The notes: a model not told the origin generated them from the letters alone. A DNA stretch of 64,000 nt from Streptomyces halstedii (GCA_000720535.1 JOAZ01000015.1:108262-172261), one strand, 5' to 3'; positions 14,941 to 24,894 are shown, counted from the stretch's first letter. Translations and numbers: made by a program.

Positions 14941-17175
14941 GTGCCCCGGTTCAGTGTCATCGTGCCCGCGTACCGGGTCCAGGCGTATCTGCACGCGTGT
15001 CTCGACTCCGTGCTGAACCAGTCGTTCAAGGACTACGAGATCATCGTGGTCGACGACTGCTCACCGGACGCCTGCGGCTCGATCGCCGACGAGTACGCGG
15101 CGCGCGACCCCCGGGTCGGCGTCGTCCACCTCCCCCGCAACGAGGGCCTCGGGCCCGCCCGCAACGCCGGTCTGTCCCGGGCCGTCGGGGACTACCTGCT
15201 CTTCCTCGACGGTGACGACACCTTCACCCCCGAGGCGCTCCAGACCATCGCCGACCGTCTGGAGACCACCGGCGGCCCCGACGTCCTCGTCTACGACTAC
15301 GCCCGCACCTACTGGTCCGGCGAGAGCGTCCGCAACACCTTCGCCCGGTGCCTGGCCGAGAACGGACCGGCCTCCTTCCGGCTGGCGGACCGGCCCGAAC
15401 TGCTCAAGGTCCTCATGGTCGTCTGGAACAAGGCCTACCGGCGGGAGTTCGTCGAGGCGGAAGGGTTCACCTTCCCGCCCGGCTACTACGAGGACACCCC
15501 CTGGACCTACCCCGTCCTGATGTCCGCCGGGTCGATCGCCGTCCTGGACGCCGTCTGCGTCGCCTACCGCCAGCGCCGCCGGGGCAACATCCTCTCCACC
15601 ACCACCCGCCGGCACTTCGACGTCTTCGACCAGTACGACCGCGTGTTCGCCTTCATCGACGCCCGGCCCGAACTCGCCGTCTGGCGACCCGTGATGTTCC
15701 GCCGGATGCTCGACCACTTCTCGACCCTGTTCACCTCGCGCGGCCGCCTCCCCCGGGGCACCCGGGCGCAGTTCTTCCGCCGCGCCCGCGCCCACTGCGC
15801 CCGCCACCGCTCCCCCGGCGCGGCCGTACCGCGCCGCGCCCGGCTGCGGCACGCGCTGTTCCGGCTGGGCGCCCACCGCACGTACCGCACCCTGTGGGCC
15901 GGCCAGCGGGTGTACCGGGGGGTGCGGCAGGCCGCCACGGCAGCCCGCCGGGCCGTGCGCGCGGCCGCCCTCCAGCTCCACTACCGCCTCCAGCTGTGCC
16001 TGCCGCTGCGGCCCGCCGAGGCGGTGTTCGCCGCGTACTGGAACCGCGGCTACACCTGTAGCCCCGCCGCCCTGGAGGCCACCGCGCGCGCCCTCGTCCC
16101 GGGGCTGCGCACCACGTGGATCTGCCGCCCCGAGGACGCGCACACCGTCCCCGGCGCCACCCGGGTGGTGCACCCGGGGACGGCGGCGTACTGGACGGCC
16201 CTGGCGCGCTCCCGGTACCTCGTCAACAACGTCAACTTCGACCGGCGGCTGGTCAAGAGGCGCGGTCAGATCATGGTGCAGACCCACCACGGCACCCCCC
16301 TGAAGACCATGGGGACCGACCTCGTGCACCGGCCCGCCGCGGCCGGGACCATGGACTTCGGCCAGCTCCTGCGCAACATCGACAAGTGGGACTTCTCGCT
16401 CTCCGCCAACCAGCACTCCACCCTGGTGTGGGAGCGCACCTACCCCTCCCGGTACACCACGCTGGAGTACGGCAGCCCGCGCAACGACGTCTTCCACCGC
16501 ACCCGCCCCGAGGAGATCGCCCGGCTGCGCGCGCGGCTGGCCGTCCCCGAGGGCAGCACGGCCCTGCTGTACGCCCCCACCCACCGCGACTACCGGCGCG
16601 GCCCCCACCACCCGCTGGACCTGGAGCAGTTCGTCCGGGTGCTCGGCCCCCGCTTCGTGGTCCTGGTCCGCTCCCACTACCTCGACACGACGTCCCGGGC
16701 CACGGCCGGACGCGCCCCGCACCCGCAGATCATCGACGTCGGCGACCACCCGTCCGTGGAGGAGCTCTGCCTCGCCTCGGACGCGCTGGTCACGGACTAC
16801 TCCTCGCTGATGTTCGACTACGTCAACCTGGACCGCCCCGTCGTCCTGTTCCTGGAGGACCGGCAGGCGTACGAGGCGGCCCGCGGCACGTACTTCGACC
16901 TGGAGGCGTTCCCGCCCGGCGCGGTCTCCCGCAGCCAGGAGGAGCTGCACGAGATCTTCGCGACCGACCACTGGCGCGGCCCCCGCTCGGCCCAGCGCCG
17001 GGCCGCGTTCCGGGCCCGGTTCTGCCCGTACGACGACGGGCACGCGGCGGAGCGGGTGGTGCGCCGGGTGTTCCTCGGCGACACGTCGGGGCTGCCGCTG
17101 CCGGTCTCCTCGGGCGGCCGGCGGCCCTCCGGGGTGCCCCGGCAGGTGACCGTGCGGGAGTACACCAACGGGTGA
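14941..17175 (+). CDS. bifunctional GT2 glycosyltransferase / TagF-like polyol-phosphate transferase
   Basis: A 744-residue fusion. The N-terminal GT2 domain (about 1-240) starts FSVIVPAYRVQAYL and has the nucleotide-binding VVDDCS and the metal-binding DGDD motif (about 90-93). A basic Arg-rich linker (about 255-345) precedes a CDP-glycerol/ribitol-type glycerophosphotransferase domain (about 350-720) with QTHHGTPLKTMG (about 446), YGSPRND, YAPTHRDYR and TDYSSLMFDY (about 617). All key residues of both domains look intact. It probably acts at the inner membrane face in making a teichoic-acid-like wall polymer, by adding a sugar and a polyol phosphate. The start is GTG with no visible Shine-Dalgarno; leaderless translation is possible. 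It is monocistronic and convergent with the next operon. Confidence 0.85.
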   Translation: MPRFSVIVPAYRVQAYLHACLDSVLNQSFKDYEIIVVDDCSPDACGSIADEYAARDPRVGVVHLPRNEGLGPARNAGLSRAVGDYLLFLDGDDTFTPEALQTIADRLETTGGPDVLVYDYARTYWSGESVRNTFARCLAENGPASFRLADRPELLKVLMVVWNKAYRREFVEAEGFTFPPGYYEDTPWTYPVLMSAGSIAVLDAVCVAYRQRRRGNILSTTTRRHFDVFDQYDRVFAFIDARPELAVWRPVMFRRMLDHFSTLFTSRGRLPRGTRAQFFRRARAHCARHRSPGAAVPRRARLRHALFRLGAHRTYRTLWAGQRVYRGVRQAATAARRAVRAAALQLHYRLQLCLPLRPAEAVFAAYWNRGYTCSPAALEATARALVPGLRTTWICRPEDAHTVPGATRVVHPGTAAYWTALARSRYLVNNVNFDRRLVKRRGQIMVQTHHGTPLKTMGTDLVHRPAAAGTMDFGQLLRNIDKWDFSLSANQHSTLVWERTYPSRYTTLEYGSPRNDVFHRTRPEEIARLRARLAVPEGSTALLYAPTHRDYRRGPHHPLDLEQFVRVLGPRFVVLVRSHYLDTTSRATAGRAPHPQIIDVGDHPSVEELCLASDALVTDYSSLMFDYVNLDRPVVLFLEDRQAYEAARGTYFDLEAFPPGAVSRSQEELHEIFATDHWRGPRSAQRRAAFRARFCPYDDGHAAERVVRRVFLGDTSGLPLPVSSGGRRPSGVPRQVTVREYTNG

Positions 17176-17184
17176 GGGTGTCCG

Positions 17185-17201
17185 GGGGCGCCCGGCGCCC
17201 C
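17185..17201. terminator. short hairpin between convergent genes
   Basis: GGGGCGC (17185-17191), loop CCG, GCGCCCC (17195-17201), between stops at 17175 (+) and 17231 (-). It is a short stem, so a weak candidate. Confidence 0.4.
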
Positions 17202-17230
17202 AGGACGCGCCCCGGCCCCTCCCCGAGGGC

Positions 17231-18379
17231 TCAGCGCTCCAGGAGCGCGAACAGCTCCTCCCAGCGGCGCACGATCTCCGCCTCCGAGAACCGCTGGACC
17301 CCGGTCCGCGCCCGGTCCCCCATCGCGTCCCGCATCCGGGGGTTGCCGGTCAGCCGCAGCAGCCGGTCGGCCAGCGCGCCGATGTCCCCGGCGGGCGCGA
17401 GCAGCCCGTCCTGGCCGTCCCGCACGATCTCCCGCACCCCCGGCGCGCAGTCGAACGCCGCACACGGCACCCCGCTCGCCATCGCCTCCATCAGGGCCAG
17501 CGGGAACCCCTCGCCCCGGGAGGACTGGACGAAGACGGAGGACCGGGCGAGCGCCCCGGGCACGTCGTCCGTGCGGCCCCGCCACCGCACCGAACCGTCC
17601 AGCCCCAGGCCGGTGCACTGTGCCCGCAGGGCCGCCTCGTCCTCGCCCGCCCCGTACACGTCCAGGGTCCAGTCGGGACGTCGGGGAGCGACCAGCGCCC
17701 AGGCGTCCAGGAGCATGTCGATGCCCTTCTGGTCGGTGAGCCGGCCGATGCTCGCCACCGACTTCGCGGTGCGCGGCGAGGGCACCGGGGGCAGCCCGGC
17801 CAGGGCGTTGGGCATGAAGCCGACGTTGTCCATCCCGTCGCCGGCCCAGTCGTCGGCGTCCTCCTCGGTGAGGACGAGCCAGCGGTCGAGGTCCGCGTAG
17901 TGGCTCTTGATCCAGCGGTAGCGGTGGCTCGCCCGCGAGTAGTCGTAGGACTCGTGGCTCATCCCGATGACCTTCAGACCGGCGGTGTCCGCCTCGCCGA
18001 CCCACTCCATCGCCCAGACCTGGGTGACGATCACCACCCCGCCCGGCCGCGCCTCCCGGAAGATCCCGGAGAGCCGCTCCACCGCCTTCCGCTTGGCCTT
18101 CACCCTGGCCGCCTCCCGCCGCCGGGACGGGATCCGGAAGCGGTCCCGGACGCCCTGGGGCTCCCAGGGCGTCGGCGGGTGCGCCGGGTAGAGGGCGGTG
18201 ACCGGGTAGTCGGGCGGGTCGGGCAGGGCCATCGTCAGCTCGGCGGCGTGCACCCCGATGGTGTGCACCCGGTGGCCCCGCTCCTGGAAGAGGTGGGCGG
18301 TGCGGTGCGTCCAGCCCGTCACCCCGCCGAGTTCGTCGGTGCTGTTGGCGACGACGAAGACGTCACGGCCGGTACTCAT
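17231..18379 (-). CDS. GT4-family glycosyltransferase
   Basis: A 382-residue retaining glycosyltransferase with two Rossmann-like halves. The N-terminal half shows DELGGVTGWTHRTAHLFQERGH, the acceptor side with its Gly-Gly turn. The C-terminal half shows the donor site SIGRLTDQKGID (about 206) and the E-x7-E motif EGFPLALMEAMASG (about 288-301). It is the last gene of a three-gene operon: its ATG overlaps the upstream TGA (ATGA), so it is translationally coupled to the 950-residue fusion. It likely adds a sugar to the same surface polymer. The donor is not readable; GT4 enzymes mostly use UDP- or GDP-sugars. Confidence 0.9.
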   Translation of the reverse strand: MSTGRDVFVVANSTDELGGVTGWTHRTAHLFQERGHRVHTIGVHAAELTMALPDPPDYPVTALYPAHPPTPWEPQGVRDRFRIPSRRREAARVKAKRKAVERLSGIFREARPGGVVIVTQVWAMEWVGEADTAGLKVIGMSHESYDYSRASHRYRWIKSHYADLDRWLVLTEEDADDWAGDGMDNVGFMPNALAGLPPVPSPRTAKSVASIGRLTDQKGIDMLLDAWALVAPRRPDWTLDVYGAGEDEAALRAQCTGLGLDGSVRWRGRTDDVPGALARSSVFVQSSRGEGFPLALMEAMASGVPCAAFDCAPGVREIVRDGQDGLLAPAGDIGALADRLLRLTGNPRMRDAMGDRARTGVQRFSEAEIVRRWEELFALLER

Positions 18380-21228
18380 CGGCGGTCCTCCCCCGGATCG
18401 GTGGTGCGGCTGGTGCGGGACAGATGACGGGCGAAGACGGCGTCCACCACGGCGTGCGCCGCGTCCCCCCGGTCGTAACCGCCGAACTCCCGGGCGAAGG
18501 CGGCACGTTCCGCCTGGAACCCGGTGTCCGCGGCCTTGAGGCGCTCGAAGACCTCGAACAGCTCGTCCTCGGTCTCCGCCACCGGTCCGGGCGCCTTCTC
18601 CCGCAGGTCGAAGTAGCTGCCCCGTTCGGCGGCGTACGTGTCGAGGTCGGGCGCGAACAGCACGAGCGGCCGGTCCAGGAGCGCGTAGTCGAACATGACC
18701 GACGAGTAGTCGGTGATCAACGCGTCCGCGAGGACGAGGAGTTCGCCGGTGTCGTGGTGGTCCGACACGTCCACGACCGTGCCGGGCGGGCACACGGGCA
18801 GGTTCGCGGCCTCCAGGTAGTGCGCCCGCACCAGCAGGGTGTACCGGTCGCCGAAACGTTCCGCGAAGCGCGCCACGTCCAGCGGGAGCCGCCGCCGCCC
18901 GCGCCGGCCGGGCCCGCCCCGGAACGTCGGCGCGTACAGCACGACCTGGCGGTGGTCGTCCAGGCCCAGCCGCTCCGCGAGCGGTCCGCGCGGCAGCCGC
19001 CCCTCGGACTCGTCCCGGGCACGCGCCGTGAACAGGACGTCGTTGCGCGGGTATCCGGTGCGCAGCAGCGTCCGTTCGGGCAGCCGGTAGGCGTGCGCGA
19101 GGGTGCGTACGTCGTGCTCGGAGCGGACCAGGAAGTGGTCGAAGCGGTGGACGGCCCGCTGGAGCAGCTCGCGCCGGGGGGCGTTCGCCATGCGTACCCG
19201 GGTCTCGTCGAAGCCCATGCGCTTGTACGCCGAACCGTGCCAGGTCTGGAGGTAGGTGGTGCCGGACGGCTTGCGCAGGTGTTGCGGGAAGCCCTGGTTG
19301 TCGATCCAGTACTCCGCGCGGGCCAGCTCCCACAGGTACCGCCAGGACCAGCGGCGCACCAGCCGCTCACCGGCGGGGAACCCGTCCCGGGAGCGGTCGT
19401 AGGACCAGACGCAGCGCAGCGGCAGCCCCCGGCGGCGTACCTCCTGGTGGACGGCCCGGGGGCTGTCGCCGTAGCAGGTGCCCATGTGGCTCTCGAAGAC
19501 CGCGGAGCCCGCGCGCACGGGCAGCCGCAGGAACCAGGAGTGGTACACGGAGATCTTGAAGGCCCGGGAGCGCAGCCGGTCACGGCGCCTGCCCAGGGCG
19601 CGCAGCAGCAGCCTGGCCTTGCGCGCGGGGCGGAAGTGGGTGGCGTAGTGAACCGCCCGCCGGACGGTGCGGGCGGGGCGGTGGCGGGCTTCGAGGCGGA
19701 ACGCCAGATGGTCCTTGAGGGTGACGTAGGGCTGCCAGGTGTCGCCCGCCAGGAGACCGAGCCGGGGACGGGCCGGGGAGCGGTGCGCCGGGCCCACGAG
19801 GTCGTGCGGGGCGAAGAGGTCGCTGACCGCGTGGACGGGGCCGTCCTCGACGATCATCCGGGCGTCCCAGAGGGTGTCCCGGACGCCGACGGGGCGCAGC
19901 AGGCGGGTTAGGTCGGCGCGGGCGCGCCAGCTGATCCCGGTGGCGTCGCGCCGCAGTTCACCCACGGGAAGGCGGACGGCGCGCGCGCCGTCGCGGACCC
20001 GGAACTCCAGCCATGCCGTGGCCGCGGGCCCCGGACCGGTGTGGCCGGGCAGCACGAGACGGCCTTCGAGCAGGACGCCGCCGCCCTCGGCCTCGTAGCG
20101 GGTCAGCCGGTTCATCAGCCGCAGCTCACCGAACGCGCGGTGCTGGTGGCCGAGTTCGGTGACGTCCAGCGCGGGGTCCGGCTCGCCGTCCCGCCACTGG
20201 ACCCGGCCGTCGTCCCGCACGACCAGCGGCGCGGCCACGCTGCCGCGCCTGCGGAGCGCGTACGCGGCGCCGAGCACCCCGTCCGCGTCGCCCCGCTCCA
20301 GCAGCCGTACGCCGACCCGTTCGACCGGCGGGAGCGTGAGCAGCGCCGGTTCCGGGACGCACCCCGGCAGCACCCGGGCCGCCGTGGCCGCCAGCCGGTC
20401 GCGCTCGGCGGCGGGCAGCGCGGGGAAGGCGTGCACCAGGGGGACGAGGCGGTCGAGCGGGAAGGCGCGTTCCCGCTCCTCGCGCAAGGCGCCCGCCCCC
20501 CGGGCCTCCAGCAGCTCGCGGATCCTGCGGTGCGCCTCGACCCGGCCCGCGAGGTCGTGGCCGGGGTCGGCGGCGGCCCGCCCGGAGACGATCCGGCGGC
20601 GCACGAGGGCGATCCGGCCGACCGACACCGCCGCCCGTGCGCCGAAGACGCTGTCGCCGGGGCCGAGGTCCTCGTCGTAGCGCGCCCCGAACCGCTCCAG
20701 GGCCGCCCGCCGCAGGCAGAACCCCGTCACCAGGGCGTCCCGTACGACCAGTTCGGGTGCGTCGGTGAGCTTGGTGACCACCCGGGAGCGCGGGAACAGG
20801 GCGTGCTGCCACGGGGGTTCCTGCTCCTTGGCGCCGTCCTCGGTGAGTCTGCTCCAGCATCCGGCGACCAGCTCCGCCCCGGTGCGTTCACCGGCCTCCC
20901 AGAGGGTGCGGCAGGCGTGCCGCCGGAGGCGTTCGCCGTCGCCGAGGACGAGGACGTAGGTGCCCCGGGCCGCGGACAGCCCGGCGTTGCGCGCCACGGC
21001 GGGGACGTCCCCGGGTGCGTCGGTGTCCAGGACGCGGACCCGGTCCGGAGCGCGCCCGGCGTACGTGCCGGCCGCCGCGCGGACCGAGGCGTCGGTGTCG
21101 CGGGGCAGCACGACCAGCGCCTCGACGGCACGGAGGGACTGGTCGAGGACCGAGTCCACGGACGTCCGCAGCGCCGCCGCACCGCCCGGTCCCGGTGTGA
21201 TCACACAGCTGACGTCGGGGGCGCTCAT
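18376..21228 (-). CDS. TagF-like polyol-phosphate transferase fused to a degenerate GT2 domain
   Basis: A 950-residue fusion. The N-terminus has a GT2-like fold (SVDSVLDQSLRAVEALVV; ARNAGLSAARGTYVLVLGDG) but the VVDDGS nucleotide motif is replaced by VVLPRDTDAS, and the DxD motif by GDGERL (about 96-101). This GT2 domain is therefore probably inactive. A middle section (about 240-560) of unknown fold contains LEFRVRDGARAVRLPVG-like beta strands. The C-terminal TagF-type domain (about 570-930) keeps QTWHGSAYKRMG (about 664), GYPRND, YAPTFRG and TDYSSVMFDY (about 838). The lysine-bearing loop is HGSAYK, not HGTPLK. It is the middle gene of an operon with four-base overlaps on both sides. It probably extends a wall glycopolymer. 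Confidence 0.82.
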   Translation of the reverse strand: MSAPDVSCVITPGPGGAAALRTSVDSVLDQSLRAVEALVVLPRDTDASVRAAAGTYAGRAPDRVRVLDTDAPGDVPAVARNAGLSAARGTYVLVLGDGERLRRHACRTLWEAGERTGAELVAGCWSRLTEDGAKEQEPPWQHALFPRSRVVTKLTDAPELVVRDALVTGFCLRRAALERFGARYDEDLGPGDSVFGARAAVSVGRIALVRRRIVSGRAAADPGHDLAGRVEAHRRIRELLEARGAGALREERERAFPLDRLVPLVHAFPALPAAERDRLAATAARVLPGCVPEPALLTLPPVERVGVRLLERGDADGVLGAAYALRRRGSVAAPLVVRDDGRVQWRDGEPDPALDVTELGHQHRAFGELRLMNRLTRYEAEGGGVLLEGRLVLPGHTGPGPAATAWLEFRVRDGARAVRLPVGELRRDATGISWRARADLTRLLRPVGVRDTLWDARMIVEDGPVHAVSDLFAPHDLVGPAHRSPARPRLGLLAGDTWQPYVTLKDHLAFRLEARHRPARTVRRAVHYATHFRPARKARLLLRALGRRRDRLRSRAFKISVYHSWFLRLPVRAGSAVFESHMGTCYGDSPRAVHQEVRRRGLPLRCVWSYDRSRDGFPAGERLVRRWSWRYLWELARAEYWIDNQGFPQHLRKPSGTTYLQTWHGSAYKRMGFDETRVRMANAPRRELLQRAVHRFDHFLVRSEHDVRTLAHAYRLPERTLLRTGYPRNDVLFTARARDESEGRLPRGPLAERLGLDDHRQVVLYAPTFRGGPGRRGRRRLPLDVARFAERFGDRYTLLVRAHYLEAANLPVCPPGTVVDVSDHHDTGELLVLADALITDYSSVMFDYALLDRPLVLFAPDLDTYAAERGSYFDLREKAPGPVAETEDELFEVFERLKAADTGFQAERAAFAREFGGYDRGDAAHAVVDAVFARHLSRTSRTTDPGEDRR

Positions 21229-24200
21229 GCCTGGGCCCCCTTCAGCATCGCGTCCACGACCCGGGCCGCGGCGGTCCCGTCGTCGAGGTCGCAGAACGAC
21301 TCGCGGAAGCCGGCGTACGCCTCCTGGTGGGCGGCGGTCGCGGCCTCCGGGTCGCGCAGCGCCTCGATCACCCCGGCGGAGGTGGGCACGAGCGGCCCGG
21401 GGGCGCGGTTCTCGAAGTCGAAGCAGAAACCGCGCAGGGTGTCGCGGTAGTGCTCCAGGTCGTGGGTGTGGAAGAGCATGGGGCGGCCGGTCTGGGCGAA
21501 GTCGAACATCAGGGACGAGTAGTCGGTGACCAGGACGTCGCTGACGAGCATCAGCTCGGTGACGTCGGGGTGGCGTGAGACGTCGCGGACGGTGGTGTTC
21601 TCCGGGACGCTCCCGCCGACGAGGTAGTGGCGGCGCACCAGCAGCACGTGGTCCTCACCGAGCGCCCGCCGGACCTCGTCCAGGTCGAGGGCGAGGTCGA
21701 GGGCGTAGCGTCCGCCCCGCCGGGGCCGGTCCTCGCGCCAGGTCGGGGCGTACAGGACGACGCGGTGGCCCTCGGGCACGCCGAGGGTCTGCCGGAGGGC
21801 GGCGGCGACCTTCGCGCGGTCCGGGGCGTACAGCAGGTCGTTGCGCGGGTAGCCGCACTCCAGGACCTCGCCGGTGTACCCGAAGGCGCGGCGCAGGACC
21901 GGGGTGGAGAAGGAGTTCGGCGAGACGAGGACACTCCACTGGGCCGAACGCCGGGGCATGGACGCCATGTAGGCGGCGTCCGCGTGCCGGGTGCCCTCCA
22001 GGTCGCGTCCGACGCGCTTGAGCGGGGTGCCGTGCCAGGTCTGGACGACGTACTGCCCCTCGGCCCGTTCGAACCACTCCGGGAGATGGGTGTTGGTGAC
22101 GATCCACCGGCTGCGGGCCAGTGCCTCGTACCACTCGGCGCTGTACAGGGTGACCGGGCGCACCCCGGGGGGCACGGCGGCCTGCTGGTCACGCACCACC
22201 CACAGGTGCGCGGCACCGGTGTCGCGGCGGGCCAGCTCCTCGTGGACGGCCCGGGGCGAGTCCGAGTACTGCCGCCCGTCGAAGCTGGCGTACAGCACGG
22301 CCTCACGGAGGGCACCGCCCCGGGCCGCCGTGTACGCCTCGCGCAGCCGCCGCTGCCCGTACGCGCCGCGCTCGCGCACCGCCAGCACGCTGCCGGACTC
22401 CAGGCAGAGCCGGTCGTGGAAGCGGCGCTGGAGGGTGAAGCGGCGTCCGCCCGCCTCCTGGTGCGAGGGCAGCGCGGCGTGCAGCTGGGGGGCCAGCCGC
22501 AGGGGGAGGTAGCGGTCGGGGTCCGTCTCGCCCCGCTCCCGCAGGAAGGGGAACCAGCGCCCCTCCGCGAGCGGCAGCACCCCGGCGAGGGAGGCGACGG
22601 CTCCGGGGGCCACGGACGCGCGGAAGGCGTCCGCCTCCCGTTCCACGGCGACGGTGTTCTCCTCCTGGTGGCCGCTGTGGCGCAGGACCAGCTCGACGGG
22701 TCCGGCGGACGCCGGGGGGCAGGTGCCCTCCAGGAGGAGGCCGGCGTCGTCCGTCCACCGCACCCGGGTGAGGACCGGCTGCGCGCACCGGTCGGTCAGC
22801 ACGAGGTCGCCGGAGGGGTTGGCGGCGGCGTACACCTCGCGTCCGCCGGACGCCGGATACCGTGCGGCGTCGGTCTCCGGCCGGACGGCGACGGGCGTCC
22901 GGCGGACGCCGGTGACCAGGTGGACGCCCCAGTCGCCGTCCGCACCTGCGAACGACGCGAGGGGCACCTCGGCGGCGACGGTACGGCCGTCCTCGTCGGC
23001 ACCCGCCCCCGCCGTGTCTCTCGCCGCCGTGTCCCTCGCCGCCGGGCCGGTCTCCGAGCCGGTCTCCGAGCCGTTCTCCACCGTGTCGCCGTCCGTGGGG
23101 GCCGTCCGGTCGGGGGCCGTCCGCACCACGGGCACCAGGGGGTACTCCCGGTGCTCCTTGGTGTGCCACTCCTGGATCCGCAGCGCGGTCGGTGTCCCGC
23201 CGCCCAGGACCCGTACCGTGATCCGGATCCCGTCGCCCGCCTCGGTCGGCCGGTGCCCGGCCAGTACGGCGTCGATCCGCTCGGCACGCAGTTCCAGCTT
23301 GTTGCCGGAGAGCACGGGCACCACCCGGGTGCGCCCGTCCACGTACCGGACGGCGGGCGCGGCCGGGTTTCCCAGCAGGCGCATCGGTCCGCGCCTCGGC
23401 CGCCCGCCGCCGAGCACCAGCGCCTCCAGCTTCCAGACGGCCGGGGCGGACCTGGACGCCCTCCGCCCGGCGAGCCGGCGCGGGTCCACCACCGTGCTGA
23501 ACCCGGACCGCTCGTAGCCGTGCAGCGACCGTCCCGACCCGGCCGCCGCCTCGTCCGTCGCCGCCGTGCGCATCCGGAGCGGGACCAGCCGGCGGCCCGC
23601 CCGGAGCCACCCGGCCACCGGCGGGCCCCCCGGGGCGTTGCGGACGTACGCGTATCCCGACAGGTGCAGCAGCCCGTCCCGCCACACGGCCTCGGTCAGG
23701 TGCGCGTGCACCGGCAGGTCCGCGGCCGACAGCGCGGTCACCCGGTGCGGCAGCGGCTCCCGGACCCCCGGGAACTGGGCCCGCGGCCGCAGCAGTCCCC
23801 GCACGTGGAAGGTGTCGCGGTCGGTGGCCTCATGGGCGAGCAGGGCCAGCAGTTCGGCCGCCCGGCCCTCCCGGATGAGCTGCCACTTGACCCGCAGGTG
23901 CAGCGGCAGCCCGTCGAACACGGCGGGGCTCACGGTGTCCGCGAAGGCGTTGGCATGGGTGAGGAAGGCCTCCCGGAAGGCGGTGTCGCCCTCCCCGAAC
24001 GCCTCCATGAACAGCCACAGGTCCCCGCGGAGCACATGCTCCTGGTAGCGCCGCCGGGCCTCCGTCATGCCCCGCTCCGCGAGGAACGCGCTGACGGCAC
24101 TCACCGCCGTGACCCGGTCCCGGATGCCCCTGGCCACCGCCCGCCGGGTGGTGATCGAGCCGTCGCGGTCCCGCCAGTGGTAGACCGGCGCCTCCACGAC

Positions 24201-24803
24201 GTCCACACCCCCGGCCAGGAAGTGCGCGGGCAGCACCACGGCGATGTCCTCGTACAGCACGCCGGTGGGGAAGGCGAAGCCGTGCCGGTCCCAGAACGAC
24301 CTGCGGAACACCTTGTTGCAGGCGATGCGGTCGCCGAGCAGGAGCCAGTCCCGGGTGACATGGGTGGACCGGCGGGGCCTCTCCATCGGCTTCCGGAACA
24401 TCGGGGACTGCTCCAGCGTCCCGCCGGCCCGCAGCCGCAGCACGTTGCCGGTGGCGAAGTCCGAACCGGAGGAGTCCAGTTCGCCGATCATCCGCGCGTA
24501 GGCACCGGGCGGTACGACGTCGTCGCTGTCCACGAACGCCAGGAACTCCCCGTCCGGATGGGCCTGTCCGGCCCCGGCGTTGCGGGCCGCGCCGAGCCCG
24601 GCGTTCTCCTGCCGGATCAGCCGGAAGCGCGGGTCCTTCCGGGAGAACTCCAGTGCCACGCCCGCGCTGTTGTCCGTGGAGCCGTCGTCGACCATGACGA
24701 CCTCCAGGTCGGACATCGTCTGTCCGGCCAGTGACTCCAGGCAGGCTCCGAGGTACTCCTCGACGTTGTAGAGCGGGACGACGACGGTGAGACGGGGTGC
24801 CAT
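21225..24803 (-). CDS. bifunctional GT2 / TagF-like transferase with large central region
   Basis: A 1,192-residue fusion that opens the operon. The GT2 domain (about 1-230) has LTVVVPLYNVEEYL, VMVDDGSTDN and the metal site VDSDD (about 90-94), all intact. A central part (about 330-830) without a recognised fold contains repeated beta-rich segments (LHLSGYAYVRN; YERSGFSTVVDPRRL). The C-terminal TagF-type domain (about 850-1180) has QTWHGTPLKRVG (about 922), GYPRND, YAPTWRED and TDYSSLMFDF (about 1096). ATG at 24803 was chosen for the standard GT2 beginning MAPRLTVVVP; an in-frame ATG 33 bases earlier would add MLSARKDRAQH. It likely both glycosylates and polymerises polyol-phosphate units at the cytoplasmic face. 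Confidence 0.85.
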   Translation of the reverse strand: MAPRLTVVVPLYNVEEYLGACLESLAGQTMSDLEVVMVDDGSTDNSAGVALEFSRKDPRFRLIRQENAGLGAARNAGAGQAHPDGEFLAFVDSDDVVPPGAYARMIGELDSSGSDFATGNVLRLRAGGTLEQSPMFRKPMERPRRSTHVTRDWLLLGDRIACNKVFRRSFWDRHGFAFPTGVLYEDIAVVLPAHFLAGGVDVVEAPVYHWRDRDGSITTRRAVARGIRDRVTAVSAVSAFLAERGMTEARRRYQEHVLRGDLWLFMEAFGEGDTAFREAFLTHANAFADTVSPAVFDGLPLHLRVKWQLIREGRAAELLALLAHEATDRDTFHVRGLLRPRAQFPGVREPLPHRVTALSAADLPVHAHLTEAVWRDGLLHLSGYAYVRNAPGGPPVAGWLRAGRRLVPLRMRTAATDEAAAGSGRSLHGYERSGFSTVVDPRRLAGRRASRSAPAVWKLEALVLGGGRPRRGPMRLLGNPAAPAVRYVDGRTRVVPVLSGNKLELRAERIDAVLAGHRPTEAGDGIRITVRVLGGGTPTALRIQEWHTKEHREYPLVPVVRTAPDRTAPTDGDTVENGSETGSETGPAARDTAARDTAGAGADEDGRTVAAEVPLASFAGADGDWGVHLVTGVRRTPVAVRPETDAARYPASGGREVYAAANPSGDLVLTDRCAQPVLTRVRWTDDAGLLLEGTCPPASAGPVELVLRHSGHQEENTVAVEREADAFRASVAPGAVASLAGVLPLAEGRWFPFLRERGETDPDRYLPLRLAPQLHAALPSHQEAGGRRFTLQRRFHDRLCLESGSVLAVRERGAYGQRRLREAYTAARGGALREAVLYASFDGRQYSDSPRAVHEELARRDTGAAHLWVVRDQQAAVPPGVRPVTLYSAEWYEALARSRWIVTNTHLPEWFERAEGQYVVQTWHGTPLKRVGRDLEGTRHADAAYMASMPRRSAQWSVLVSPNSFSTPVLRRAFGYTGEVLECGYPRNDLLYAPDRAKVAAALRQTLGVPEGHRVVLYAPTWREDRPRRGGRYALDLALDLDEVRRALGEDHVLLVRRHYLVGGSVPENTTVRDVSRHPDVTELMLVSDVLVTDYSSLMFDFAQTGRPMLFHTHDLEHYRDTLRGFCFDFENRAPGPLVPTSAGVIEALRDPEAATAAHQEAYAGFRESFCDLDDGTAAARVVDAMLKGAQA

Positions 24804-24862
24804 GTGCTGCGCACGATCCTTCCGGGCGGACAACATCGGTCAACGGGTTGCTGATTGACGAA

Positions 24863-24894
24863 CGAGCCCCGTGCCGGGAAGGCAACGGGGCTCG
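24863..24894 (-). terminator. terminator after the TylF-like methyltransferase
   Basis: CGAGCCCCGTGCC pairs with GGCAACGGGGCTCG around GGGAA, with a single bulged A. It lies 75 bases past the methyltransferase stop and 60 bases before the next minus-strand start. Confidence 0.7.
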
